64,000 nucleotides of DNA, from positions 64,175,350 to 64,239,349 of the forward strand of contig OY776132.1 of assembly GCA_963675135.1 (NCBI GenBank), given 5' to 3'. The notes under the pieces are model-generated. The model was given only the letters and a program-made list of their open reading frames with translations, was not told the DNA's origin and ran no database searches. Below, in pieces: positions 11,990-22,602 of this stretch. Position 1 is the stretch's first letter. Each line of letters starts with the position of its first letter. The translations under genes were made by a program, and so were the position numbers. Origin of the DNA: Galeopsis tetrahit (taxonomy: Eukaryota; Streptophyta; Magnoliopsida; Lamiales; Lamiaceae).

Positions 11990-13390
11990 GGGATCCGACC
12001 CGATCAAAATTGCTTAAATAATTCAATACACAAATCTACATTAGATCCAACAGAATAAACAAAATCGTCGTCCTTTGCTTGAGCAAACAGCAAAAACTTG
12101 ATGATGTAGACCAGAGTGCTAAGGCATCGAAGGAATCTAATGGTGTTCCGGAATTGGCAGATGATCGATCAAGTAAGAAGCAAATAGAATTTTGCTGCTG
12201 ATTATGACAACTATACCCCTCACTAGAATGGTTGAAAAAGCTCTGAAATATTAAAACAACGTAGTAAACATTAACAAAAATTTATATGAGAAATAATTTA
12301 ACAAGAATGTGAGTATATTAATACGTACCGTGGAGTATATTAAATTGTCCTTCGCTGACTCGACTCCATCCCTGCCATTTCAAAATCAATTCCAAAGAAT
12401 CAAGATTCAATTGTCATTTTATATATTTAAACATAAATTAAATTATCATAAAAATTGAACATACCTCAACAGAGATCAAGTAACTTCATTAGGCTCGCAT
12501 AGTTTCGGTCGGTCTCAGCAAACTTCATTACTACAACATCATGAATTAAAAATTCATTCACTCTATCTTCAGTCTAATAAAATTCAATTTTGGACACAAT
12601 GCTTGAAAAAGACTCTTAATGCAGGAACAAAAAAAAAGCAGAAATCTAATCTTTTTCTTGCAGACTCATTTCATAGAGCATTACCTGATATATTACTACA
12701 ATTACACCTTAACCATTAAAGAAGATAAACTGAAAAACAAAAATTGTGGCTCACTCAAAAATAAAAAACAAAAACCCTGTTCTATCTTTTGTTTAAGTAA
12801 TTCATAACACGGTTTTCTCAACTGGTCTGTCCCTCGGAATCAGAATATGAAATCAAATTTCGCAAAGTAAACTATCAATAACATTTCAATAATTGAATAT
12901 TATTGGACAGCCCTAATGAAAATCACAATTCAATTCAACAAAGATAACACGACAATCAAAAGCACGAACTGAGATCTTATGAAATTAGATTCCTGACAGA
13001 TAGAGGCACATTAATCAAGTAAAAAACATTACTACTCCACAAAAAATTGGGGCGAAATTCTCGAACGGTCACAGTTCATGCTTAACAATACGAGAATAAT
13101 CAAAACAATTCGTGAAGAATTCAAGAAAAGCAGCACACTAACCATCAAAACGTAATTCGTAGATGTGGACGGCGGCGTGTCGGGGAGGGACGGTAGGGTG
13201 TCGTCGGACTGCGACGCGGAGGGACTGCGACGCGGACGGTGGGATGGGCGGACTCCGGCCGGAGAAGGGGGTGGCGCCGCTGCGAACGTGGGCAAGGGGT
13301 AGCATGTGGCGAAGCCTAAAGGAGGAGACGGTCGGAGTGGGGGAGAGGGAGAGACATAGAGAGAGGGAGAGGAAAATACGCGTGAAATGA
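11990..13390 (-). other. Exon-intron-like captured sequence inside the CACTA
   Basis: This 1.4-kb stretch has no transposase similarity. On the minus strand it begins with a C/T-rich leader (13310-13390) and a GC-rich exon (13143-13305). AT-rich intron-like DNA follows, with short segments flanked by splice-like sites, for example one ending CTGTTGAG/GTATGT near 12473 and one between GCAG and GGTACGT near 12327-12375. It may be a captured host gene or an extra element gene. I do not recognise the product. Confidence 0.4.
13143..13305 (-). CDS. GC-rich first exon of an unrecognised gene (possible capture)
   Basis: An open exon of about 54 codons starts at the ATG at 13305 (MLPLAHVRSGATPFSG) and runs to a good donor, GATG/GTTAGT, at 13143. 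It is Pro/Ser/Arg-rich and far more GC-rich than its surroundings, preceded by CTCTCTC-rich leader sequence. The composition resembles a plant first exon or transit peptide, but nothing downstream confirms a protein family. An alternative frame over the same bases is also open. Confidence 0.35.
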
Positions 13391-13415
13391 GAGAAAGTTA
13401 CATTTATAATCGGAA

Positions 13416-13665
13416 ATGCCGACGGAAATGGCGATTGATATTTCGGTCGGCTTTGGCTCGTTGCCGTTAGCGACGGAAATGGCAACGGATATTTCGGTCG
13501 GCTTTGGCTCGTTGCCGTTAGCGACGAAAATGGCGACGGATATTTCGGTCGGCTTTGGCTCGTTGCCGTTAGCGACGGAAATGGCGACAGATATTTCGGT
13601 CGGCTTTGGCTCGTTGTCGTTAGCGACGGAAATGGCGACGGATATGTTCCGTCGCCATTGGATTT
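13416..13665. repeat. 51-bp tandem repeat, about five copies
   Basis: The unit contains TTTCGGTCGGCTTTGGCTCG and GCGACGGAAATGGCGACGG; starts of CTTTGGCTC at 13451, 13502 and 13553 give the 51-base period. The units resemble the CCGACGGA subterminal motif. The array lies just downstream of the 3' end of the TNP2 gene. Confidence 0.85.
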
Positions 13666-13689
13666 TTATAACCAAATGATAAATAATTA

Positions 13690-13770
13690 AATTATAAGTT
13701 AATTAATAAAATAACCAAATGATAAATAATTAAATTATAAGTTATAACCAAATGATAAATAATGAAATCT
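13690..13770. repeat. Short direct repeats beside the 51-bp array
   Basis: AACCAAATGATAAATAAT occurs three times (about 13670, 13713 and 13745), separated by AT-rich linker. Confidence 0.7.
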
Positions 13771-13817
13771 TATAAATTGTACAAAATAAAATAGCTAGGT
13801 AACATTAATTTAATATT

Positions 13818-16800
13818 CATCTTCATCTTCGTCTTCATTTTCATTATTTGCCACATCTTCCTCTTCCTACTCATCTTCTTCATCCTCATCTTCTTCATCC
13901 TCCCTCTCGTCATGTTCATCCTCCTCCTCATGTCCACTATCGTTTTCAATAACAATCAATTGTGGATTTGCAGCCGTCAAGTCTACCGAAAGATTAAAAT
14001 CTCCCGCAAACACTTCAGTTTGATTCTCTATTTGTTCCATTTGAAACAGAGGTTCATCTTCATCGTTGTTTTCCTTTTGGGGGACCTCCACCATTGATCT
14101 TGCCTTCACTTTGCAAACAGCGTGCCATTCTGATCTATTACGTTTTCCAGCTCCTGGATACGTGCAGTAGTAGACTTGAGATACCTGAGAGGCAAATACA
14201 AACGGATCATCCCCGCTATACTTCCTTTTCGAATTAACATCCACAAGCTTGTACTCCGGATGAATTTTGGTTCCTAAAGAGGATGTGTCAAACCAATGGC
14301 ACTTGAACAACATTACGGTTTTCACTAGATATCCCGGATATTCAATTTCAACGACTTCGTGCAACACCCCAAAGTAATCACTTGCATCTGCATTGTAATT
14401 CGCACCCCTAAGACAAACACCACTGTTGTTAGTCGTTCTTGTTGATGCATACTCTGATGTATGAAACCTGTAGCCTTTCACAATATAGCCGTTGTAAGTC
14501 CTCACACGCCGTAGTGGTCCTTGGCTGAGATCCTGTAAGAACCGGCTATGAAAATTGTGCGATTGTCCCTATACGTACAGTTAAAATTAACATTAATCAA
14601 AACAATTATTTGTTCACGTAAAATTCAATTAATGATACTCACATAACGTTGGAACCATCGGGCAAATTGACGTAAGACTAGTATCTATGTCTCTATCTGA
14701 GATGTTTTGATTTGCATGTCGTAGTTCTTGTGTATACATCCTAATAATTCACAACACAATTAGATGATAAATGACGCACGTTTAGTGCTATTTAATTAGA
14801 TGATAAATATATGAAATACTTACTCAATGTAAAGCTGAACTTCATCACAATTCAATAACACGTACGTTTGTGCTATTTCAGCCTCTGTGTTTGTTGACCA
14901 ATATCGTTCAGTGAGGTTTTCTATAGGTCGCCCCTTAGACTTGAATACAGAGAGCATGCCATCGACTTCTTGTTGCGTACCTCTACCATCGAAGTTACGT
15001 GGTTCATTCCCGATCCTCGTGTTGACATGGTCTTCAAAATAATATGAACAAAACATGCCAACCTCTTCATTCAAATACGCATTAACAATCGATGCTTCGA
15101 CGTTTGCCTTTTGTTTAGCATTGCGCTTCAAGTTGTGGAGATACCTAAAATTATAATAGTTAACAAATTAAAATAAGGCTCCTTATACTAAAAACTAATT
15201 AAATGAGAGAAATAGAATTGTTCACCTCTCAAATGGGTACATCCACCTGTACTGCACTGGACCACAAATCCTAGCTTCATACGCTAAGTGAACAGGTAAG
15301 TGTTCCATCGAGTCAAAGAAGATAGGTGGGAAAAAACGTTCCAACTTACACAAAATAACTAGAATGTCTCGTTCCAAACGATTCATATCATCAACCTTGA
15401 TTGTTGTAGACGTTAAATCTCTAAAAAAGAGACTTAATTCAGTGACAGCCCTCCACACATTCAGAGGAAGAAATTCTCGAAACGCAATAGGTATCAAGCG
15501 CTGCATAAAAACATGACAATCATGACTCTTCATCCCTGCAACTTTGCCTTTTGTTGTGTCTACGCATCGACTCATGTTTGACACGTAGCCGTCTGGAAAT
15601 CTTAACTCTTTAATCCACCTACACAATTCCTATTTTTGTGCCTTATCTAGTGTGTAGCAAGCCTTTGGATATTTACCTGTACGGGTATCCTGTTCCAACT
15701 CATCACGGCGACAAATAGTGTTCAACTCTTCCCTGGACTTTGGAGTATCTTTCGTCTTGCCTTCTGTGTTCATGATTGTGTGAAACACATTGTCAAACAC
15801 ATTCTTCTCAATGTGCATGACATCCAAATTGTGTCGGAGCAATAGTGAACTCCAATATGGCAAGTCCCAAAAAATACCCTTTTTCTTCCAGTTACCTGGG
15901 ATTCCTTTGTTGTGTTCTTCTGCATTTTCCTCCGTAGTTTTTTTCAAACCCGTCCACTCAATCTCATGTAACAGACTTTGTCCTGTACGATTAATAAATG
16001 TTAGAATAAATGTAACCCAAAAAAACATGTTAAAATAAATGTATAAAATACCATTTCGAAGGGGCGGTCGATTGTTTGTGACTGTTCTATTCTTCGTGAA
16101 GTCCACCTTATTCCTTCGAAATGGATGATCTCGAGGTAAAAACCTTCGGTGATTATCGAACCATGAAACTTTTCTACTCTTCGGGAGACTGAAAGCTTCA
16201 GAATATTCCATACAATACGGACAAGCTTGCTTTCCAGCTGTACTCCACCCGGACAACATATCATATGCAAGAAAGTCGCTAATGGTCCACAATAAAGCAG
16301 CACGCATCGTGAAGTTCTGTTTCCTAGAAACATCATACGTTTGGACTCCGTTATCCCATAGGAAGATCAAGTCTTTAATAAGAGGCTGGAGATAAACATC
16401 AAGTTTATGCTTTGGATTCGACGGACCAGGCACCAATACAGTCAGAAACATTGTTTGAGGTTTCATGCACATCCATGGAGGTAGATTATACGGAGTCAGT
16501 ATCACCGGCCACAAAGAATACTTCTTTCCATAACTCCCAAACGGTGCAAAACCATCAGTACTCAAGCCTAATCTCACATTCCTCGGTTCACAAGCAAATC
16601 CTGGAAACACGTTATCAAGGTGTTTCCAGGCTTCAGAGTCAGACGGATGTCTCATATCCCCAGCCTCAGTATCTTTAGAATTTCTTGCATGCCACGTCAT
16701 GTGTTGAGCTGTAGCACTAGATTGAAACAATCTCATTAAATGAGGAATGATAGGAAGATAATACATCCTCTTATGTGGGACTTTCTTTTTTGTCTTGCTC

Positions 16801-17624
16801 GATTGACCACTTGGTCCCTTCTGTCGTGGCTCTTTGTACCGGGGATGGCCACACATTCTACACATAAGAAGATCGCTATCGTCATCACCCCAGTATAACA
16901 TGCAACCATTCACACAACAATCAATCTTCTCAACCGGCAAACCCATATTCTTCATTAGTTGTTTACTCTGATGAAACGTCGTAGGTACTTTATTATCGAC
17001 AGGACAAATCTCACTGCATAATTGTGTCATTTGCTCATATGCTCTGTTAGATAGCTTGTTCTCCGCCTTGATAGCCATAAGTCGAGCATTAAATGACAAC
17101 TGAGAATGAGAATCACACACTGGGTACAAATCTTGATCGACTAATTTGAGCATCTCATAAAACTGAAATGCTTCATCCGTTGGTTCCTCCTCTATATTTT
17201 ACATACCGGCTTCCATCACCATTGTTTGATACATATCGGGTTCTTCCACCCCAAACTCTTGATCGTTACTGGTGCCGACATGCTCAACGTGTACTGGTTG
17301 TTCATAAATTGCAGTAGTGTAATAGTACAAGACTTGATCAAAATTATAAGGCCACCGTTGTTCGCCATGACTTGTCCAATTATAGTAATTATCAACGAAC
17401 CCATTCATAACAACGTGGCATAAGACTTCATCAATGCTTTTAAATGATCTATTCTTACATTTCTTAGCATTACACGGACACCTAATACAATCCTCAGACA
17501 TGTAATGTAGGTGTAGCTTTGCAAATTCAACAAATGACACGAGTTTATCATAAAATTCAACATTCACATTTCCTAAAACGAGCCTAGGAGTACAATACAT
17601 CCACCGACGATCCGACAATTCCAT
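13818..17624 (-). pseudogene. TNP2-type CACTA transposase
   Basis: Exons are read from high to low coordinates: 17624-16052, 15982-15226, 15144-14824, a short one at about 14742-14641, then from about 14573 to 13818. The N-terminus (MELSDRRWMY.., CPCNAKKCKN) is the transposase-associated domain. The TNP2 core includes CRMCGHPRYKEP, LSTDGFAPFG and HNLDVMHIEKN. DUF4218 follows near 15226-15626 (LPVHLAYEARICGPVQYRWMYPFER region) and DUF4216 near 14240-14400 (VEIEYPGYLVKTV). The tail is Glu/Asp-rich. Breaks: TAA at 17199-17201, TAG at 15630-15632, a frame disturbance in the 14641-14742 exon, and a stop at 13867 within the acidic tail. Known function: the large En/Spm protein that cuts at the CACTA ends. 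This copy is inactive unless stops are read through. Confidence 0.9.
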
Positions 17625-17877
17625 CTGTTAAATAATTTGACCAAATTAAAATTACACACTAAAAATTAAACACTAAAAGTAAAAACTATGTAGTAAAATT
17701 ACACACTAAAAAATTAAACACCAAATTAAAATTACACACTAAAAATTAAACTATGTACACTTAATTAATAGAAAAACATACCTTAAATTTTCGCTCCAAT
17801 CCAAATTTTTCCCTTAATTTTTTGCTCCACTCCAAAATTTTCGTGTGCTTTGAGGTACTGGGTCATTTTTCAATACT

Positions 17878-18105
17878 ACATACCGACGGAAATGTCAGTC
17901 CGTCGGTATATCGCGCGCCTAAATTCCGTCGGTATTGACAATACCGACGGATAATTTCAGTCGGTACCAACGATTTTAAATGCATGTCAAATCAGTCAGA
18001 TTCCGTTGAACAAATTTCAGTCGGTATTTACATTGCCGACGGAAATTATCCGTCGGCATTGGACATGTGTCTATACCGACGGAATACCTTTCCGTCGGTA
18101 AAAGA
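17878..18105. repeat. Internal cluster of CACTA subterminal-type repeats
   Basis: About ten CCGACGGA / TCCGTCGG motifs, several paired head to head, lie between the divergent TNP2 and GRF genes rather than at an element end. They may be regulatory sites for the TNPA-type protein, or relics of a former end joined inside this element. Confidence 0.75.
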
Positions 18106-18206
18106 CGCATATAAAAAAAATAAAAATTACAGAAGAAAAATATATACACACTCAAAACAACCTACTTCTTAACAAACATCAAAAAACAAAAAAAATACAG
18201 AAACTC
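18105..18206 (+). promoter_or_regulatory. Probable TATA box and leader of the CACTA-borne GRF gene
   Basis: CATATAAAAAAAAT at 18108-18121 lies about 90 bases upstream of the ATG at 18207. An A/C-rich leader (CACACTCAAAACAACC) follows. The MULE-borne GRF gene has a similar TATA-to-ATG layout. Confidence 0.5.
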
Positions 18207-18339
18207 ATGTCTTCATCTTCCACATTCATGAAAATTGTGGTATGCCATTGTGGAAAAGAAGCTCGTGTGTGCATTTCGAAGCAAGAAAAAAGCAGAGGTA
18301 GACTATTTTATACTTGCCCAGATTCACTAAGTGGTCTTG
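18207..18339 (+). CDS. GRF zinc-finger / tail-anchor-like protein, CACTA copy, 5' part split by the Copia element
   Basis: The ORF starts at ATG 18207 (MSSSSTFMKIVVCHCGK) and is cut after CTT G by the Copia insertion. It resumes at 33638 with GATGCTCC, in frame if one TCTTG copy is discounted. The GRF-type zinc finger is visible: CHCG, a basic loop, GRLFYTC, then, beyond the insertion, GCSFFVWAD. GRF fingers bind nucleic acid, often single-stranded, in known proteins. Nothing is broken here except the insertion itself. The paralogue is at 44615-45037. Confidence 0.85.
18335..18339 (+). repeat. Target duplication TCTTG, left side of the Copia element
   Basis: TCTTG at 18335-18339 is repeated at 33633-33637 directly after the 3' LTR, which fixes both ends of the retrotransposon. 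Confidence 0.95.
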
Positions 18340-19990
18340 TGTTGGGAATAAAATGAGTTATGTTTTGATTGAATACCAAAACTCCCTGAGACATGCCTAA
18401 GTCATGATTGAATATGTTCTAGAAATGTTAGAACATATAGTATAAAGGCTAGATGAGGAGCTAATATGTTAGGTAGCTCTTAGATGATTACATGCACAAA
18501 CTGAGGGGGAACACATGCTTGGAAGTTCATTTGAATCAAGTCCCCTCAAGGCTCAAACTCTGGATACAACACTAAGTCTTTTGAGACTAACTATACTGAT
18601 CAGGAGAGTTGTCCAGAGAAGTTGTCTCAGTACAAGAAGTCTAGATCAAGTGCTCTGAAAGCCTGCAGTCAACTATGCTGAAGAGTTTTGAGACAATCAT
18701 TCCCTAAAGATCTTCAAAGAAACAAGCTAAGATCACCTTCAAGAGAAATAAAAGGGAAAGAGCCAAGTCATCTGAAGAAGAGCAAGACAATCTTGCTGAT
18801 AAGCAAGACTGCTGATAGTGATAAGGAGAGTTGTCCAAATGATGAGGAATGTTGTCCTATCATTGGAACAACCTTCAGAAGACATGTCCACATTCTTACA
18901 AGAGAATCTGAATGTCAGATATTGGGAAGAGTGCTACAGAATGAAGACAAAGCTCTTACAGCCGTTTATTTCCCAAATGAGGACATGTCACTATCAAGAT
19001 TCTGTCTTCAAAGTTGAAGAACTAAAAGAAGACATTTATGGACATTGGAGGCTGCCTTTCCAACGGGCAAATCCTTCATTTGTCTATAAATACAGAAGTG
19101 TGAAGACCATTTGAAAGCATCCAACTTCAACCTCAACCAAGCACATCTAACCTCAAGTTCTTACAAGCTAGAGTGCTTTCAAAGCCTTCAAAGACTATCT
19201 CAGTCTTCAAACACTTCATCTAAGCTGTACTACATTGTATATCCATACACAAGCTTAGAGAGATATCCTATCCTTACACACTGATCTTCATTGTAAAGGA
19301 TATCTCATTAGTTGGAACCTTACTTCAATCCTCATATCTTTCAAGAGTGAAAGTGAGAAGGTTGTAGTAGTAGAAGTGGTAGGAGCTGACTGTTGAGAGA
19401 AGAACAGTTCAGTTCTGAGTTGAGAAGAGGGTACTAGGACTCTAGACATCCTAGGGATCAATTCACCAAGAGTGGTGTTCTTGATCAAGTGCACCTTGGC
19501 ACTATAAAACAAGTTAATTCCAAGAGTGAAGGAATTATCCTGTTAAATCAGGGAAAGTGGATGTAGGAGCTTGAGTCTCTGAACCACTATAAACTCTTGT
19601 GTTGATTTACTTTCAAGTACTTTCATACACTCAACACTGCACACAAAACTGATCTTTCAAAGGATAAACATTCAAAGACTGTGCAAAACTGATTTGGACA
19701 AGTTCCCTGAAACTGGACTGTATTGAATTGACCAAGTGATTTCAGAATCTAAAGGAGTTTAAACTAAAAGGGCCAACCACTATTCCGCACATATAACTCT
19801 CCTAGATAGTTATTCAACTAAGTACTCAATAGTACTTAGTAGTCTGATTATCTTAGAAGAGTTAATCATCTTCAGCAGAGTTGTCCAAGACAACCTTGCT
19901 GAGCTCTGGTTTGATCAAGTTAGAAAAGAATTTGAAAATAAGTGTATCCCCCCCCCATACACTTGTTATATACTCCTTTCAGGACCAACA
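18340..19990 (+). repeat. 5' LTR of the Copia element
   Basis: TG..CA-bounded, 1651 bp. The transcription start is probably near the TATAAATACAG sequence at 19084-19094. Small open frames in it recur identically in the 3' LTR and are not genes. Confidence 0.95.
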
Positions 19991-19992
19991 AG

Positions 19993-20004
19993 TGGTATCA
20001 GAGC
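19993..20004 (+). promoter_or_regulatory. Primer-binding site, initiator tRNA-Met type
   Basis: TGGTATCAGAGC lies two bases after the 5' LTR. It is complementary to the 3' end of initiator tRNA-Met, as usual for plant Copia elements. Confidence 0.95.
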
Positions 20005-20130
20005 AGGGGTTCAAAGACCACTGCTTCTGAAAAGCCATCTTGGTTTTCAAAATCACATATTTAGTGTGGTCACTGAACTGATCTATCTGAAATCCTAATT
20101 GTATATTGACTGACTGTTTGTTCTTGAGTT

Positions 20131-22602
20131 ATGGCCAACAACAATGCTGCTGTTCCACCTCCTACTGTCCAAGGATTGGACAACATGGCCACAAATCCAG
20201 TCAACCACATCTCACATCACAAACTGCCCATGTTCTCAATTGATAATTATGATTTCTGGAAAATCAGGATGAGGGCTCATCTTGCATCTCTACACACTGA
20301 CATGCTGAGAGTGATCACAAGAGGTCCTTTTGTGTTCACATTTGTCAATCCCAAAGTCACTGAGGCTCAAAAGGCAGACCCAAGAGAGGTACTCCCAAAA
20401 GATGAAGATGACTTTACCACTGATGAGAAGAGGAAAGATAACTTGAATTATCTTGCCATGAACACCCTCTACCAAACAATTCCAGATGCAATTATGGGTA
20501 GAGTCTACCACTGCACAACAGCCAAAGAAATTTGGGATACTCTTGCTGAAATGTGTGAGGGTACTGAAAAGATCAAGGAGAATAAGCTCCAAGTTGCTGT
20601 GCAGAAATTTGAACAGTTTGCAATGGAGTGTGAGGAGTCCATTGATAAGTTTGCTGGTAGATTCACTGATGTGATGAATGAAATCAACTCTCTGGGCAAG
20701 GTCTACACTAAAAGAGAAGTTGGATTGAAGATCTTAAGGAGTCTCACTCAAAAGTGGGATGTCTATGCTGTGATGATGCAAAACACCAAAGATCTCTCCA
20801 CCATGCCCATGCAACAAATCTTCTCAGAACTCAAAGCTTATGAGTTCGATCTCAATAGAAGAAAACCTATTGAGGAACCTTCAAATCCTACTAAGGGAGT
20901 GGCATTCAAAGCCAAAGCTGCTGAACCAGAAATGCAGTCTACTCCAAGATCATCAAAGTCAGTCTCAAAGACTGAAATGAAGGAAGAACTAGCCTTGATG
21001 GCTAGAAGGTTTGAAAAGCTAAATTCAAGGTTTGGTAGATACAAGAAATTCTACCAGGACAATAAATTCAGGAGAAGGTACAACTCTCCTGAAAATCAGG
21101 CTGAAGCCAAAAAGCCTGAAGAGAAGAGATCAGAGGACAAGTACTCTGATAGGAGAAGGTCCAGTAGAGCTGAACCTTCATCATCAAAAAGAAGAGAAGA
21201 ATCAAAGAAAGAAGATGATGAAGATCTGTGCTATAACTGCAAAAAGAAAGGGCACTTTCAGTATGATTGCCCTGAATTAAGCTCTAAGGAGAGAAGAGAG
21301 AGGCAAGCCAAAAGAGACAGAAAGTTCACCAACAGAAAGGCCATGATGGCTGGTGAAGAGTCTGATAGTGCTGAAAGCTTCAACTCTTCTGATGGACTGT
21401 TCTCCAACAGTGATGATGATGATGATGTCTACAACATGGCTCTTGAGGATGATGAGGTATCCTCTACTTCTAGTTCACCATCATTCATCTCACAAAACAA
21501 TAGTGAGGTCAACTTGAAGCTTTCCCTTGGAAAGTTGATGGAAGATTTCACTATGTTACAAGAATTTCATGATAACTGTGTGAGAGAAAATGAAAGATTA
21601 GCTATTGAACTTGCTAAAAACTCTGAGGCAGTTGTTGATGTCAAGTCTACTGAGTTATATCAACAAGTCTTGAGAGAGCTTGAGGAAGCAAATCTCAGGA
21701 TAGTTGACCAACAAAAGGAGATTGATGATCAACTTCTCTCTCAGAAGAGAAAAGATTTTGAACTTAAAATTCTCAATGCCAAGTTTGAAAATCTCTCACA
21801 TGAATATGATATTCTTAAAGCAAGTGAAGAGAGCCTGAAATTAAAGATGTCTGCTCTGAAGAAATCCTCTAGAGCAATAGAGGAAATTCAGAGTTATCAA
21901 AGACCTATGGCTCAAAGAAGTGGATTAGGATTTGATCCATTTGAATCTCCACCTTGTCTTAGTGTTGCTTCTGTGAGTACCACTAAGAGAATCTTTGTTA
22001 AGTCAGTAGCACAAACTGAAAATGAAATAATTAAGCCACTGAACAAAGGAAAGGGCAAAATGGATGATCTGCCTAATCAAATGCTTCAGGAGAATAGGCC
22101 AAAACCTAAGGAAATAGTCAAGGCTCCTGAACATAAGTTGAATGCTGGTCAGCAGAGTAGACCCAATGGTAGGGCAACTCTACTGAACAATGTTCAGAGG
22201 AAGTGTCCAAGGTATAATCAGCCTAGGCCAACTCTTCTGAGAAAGCCTCAGCTGAATAGACCTAAGGACAACTTTCCTCAAAGGCAGAATAAAATGAGAC
22301 AACCAAAACCCTTCATGCCAAAGGGTAATGGTCATAAGAAAGCCTTTCCTCAAAGATTCCCTCAAGCTGCACAAAGAACTCAAAAGTTCAGGAGACTTGA
22401 CAACTCTCCTGAAACTTATAGAGTTAACACATTCACACACACTTTCCCAAAGGCATTTAAGGGAAAGACAGTGTATTTAGATGCTAAAGGAAGACAACTT
22501 AGCCACCTTGAATCAATCAGGGTTATTAGGCAAGTTTGGGTTCCTAAAGGTACAGCTAACCTCTCAGGACCCAAAACTCAAAGGGTACCTAAACCTATCT
22601 AA
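20131..22602 (+). CDS. gag: Copia gag polyprotein with long C-terminal extension
   Basis: An open frame of 823 codons. The UBN2/DUF4219-type capsid region spans about residues 30-250 (FSIDNYDFWKIRMRAHLAS near the start). One CCHC zinc knuckle lies at C367, C370, H375 and C380. After it come a Ser/Asp-rich stretch, a coiled-coil-like region (about 455-590) and a basic Pro/Gln/Arg-rich tail (about 650-823). Ordinary Copia gags are much shorter; the long extension is a Sirevirus trait. The frame ends with TAA at 22600-22602, and pol continues in the same frame. Confidence 0.9.
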   Translation: MANNNAAVPPPTVQGLDNMATNPVNHISHHKLPMFSIDNYDFWKIRMRAHLASLHTDMLRVITRGPFVFTFVNPKVTEAQKADPREVLPKDEDDFTTDEKRKDNLNYLAMNTLYQTIPDAIMGRVYHCTTAKEIWDTLAEMCEGTEKIKENKLQVAVQKFEQFAMECEESIDKFAGRFTDVMNEINSLGKVYTKREVGLKILRSLTQKWDVYAVMMQNTKDLSTMPMQQIFSELKAYEFDLNRRKPIEEPSNPTKGVAFKAKAAEPEMQSTPRSSKSVSKTEMKEELALMARRFEKLNSRFGRYKKFYQDNKFRRRYNSPENQAEAKKPEEKRSEDKYSDRRRSSRAEPSSSKRREESKKEDDEDLCYNCKKKGHFQYDCPELSSKERRERQAKRDRKFTNRKAMMAGEESDSAESFNSSDGLFSNSDDDDDVYNMALEDDEVSSTSSSPSFISQNNSEVNLKLSLGKLMEDFTMLQEFHDNCVRENERLAIELAKNSEAVVDVKSTELYQQVLRELEEANLRIVDQQKEIDDQLLSQKRKDFELKILNAKFENLSHEYDILKASEESLKLKMSALKKSSRAIEEIQSYQRPMAQRSGLGFDPFESPPCLSVASVSTTKRIFVKSVAQTENEIIKPLNKGKGKMDDLPNQMLQENRPKPKEIVKAPEHKLNAGQQSRPNGRATLLNNVQRKCPRYNQPRPTLLRKPQLNRPKDNFPQRQNKMRQPKPFMPKGNGHKKAFPQRFPQAAQRTQKFRRLDNSPETYRVNTFTHTFPKAFKGKTVYLDAKGRQLSHLESIRVIRQVWVPKGTANLSGPKTQRVPKPI

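Noticed and set aside
13316..13679. Frames on both strands with repeated EISVAISVAN or SVGFGSLPLA
   Set aside because: Translations of the 51-bp tandem repeat.
18688..19114. Small frames repeated at 32329-32755
   Set aside because: They lie in the LTRs and differ from each other only as LTRs do; no protein-like features.
22600..22602. Certain programmed read-through at the gag-pol stop
   Set aside because: The context TAA TTG CAG is not the UAG CAR YYA read-through type, and other pol stops are clearly damage; left open rather than claimed.
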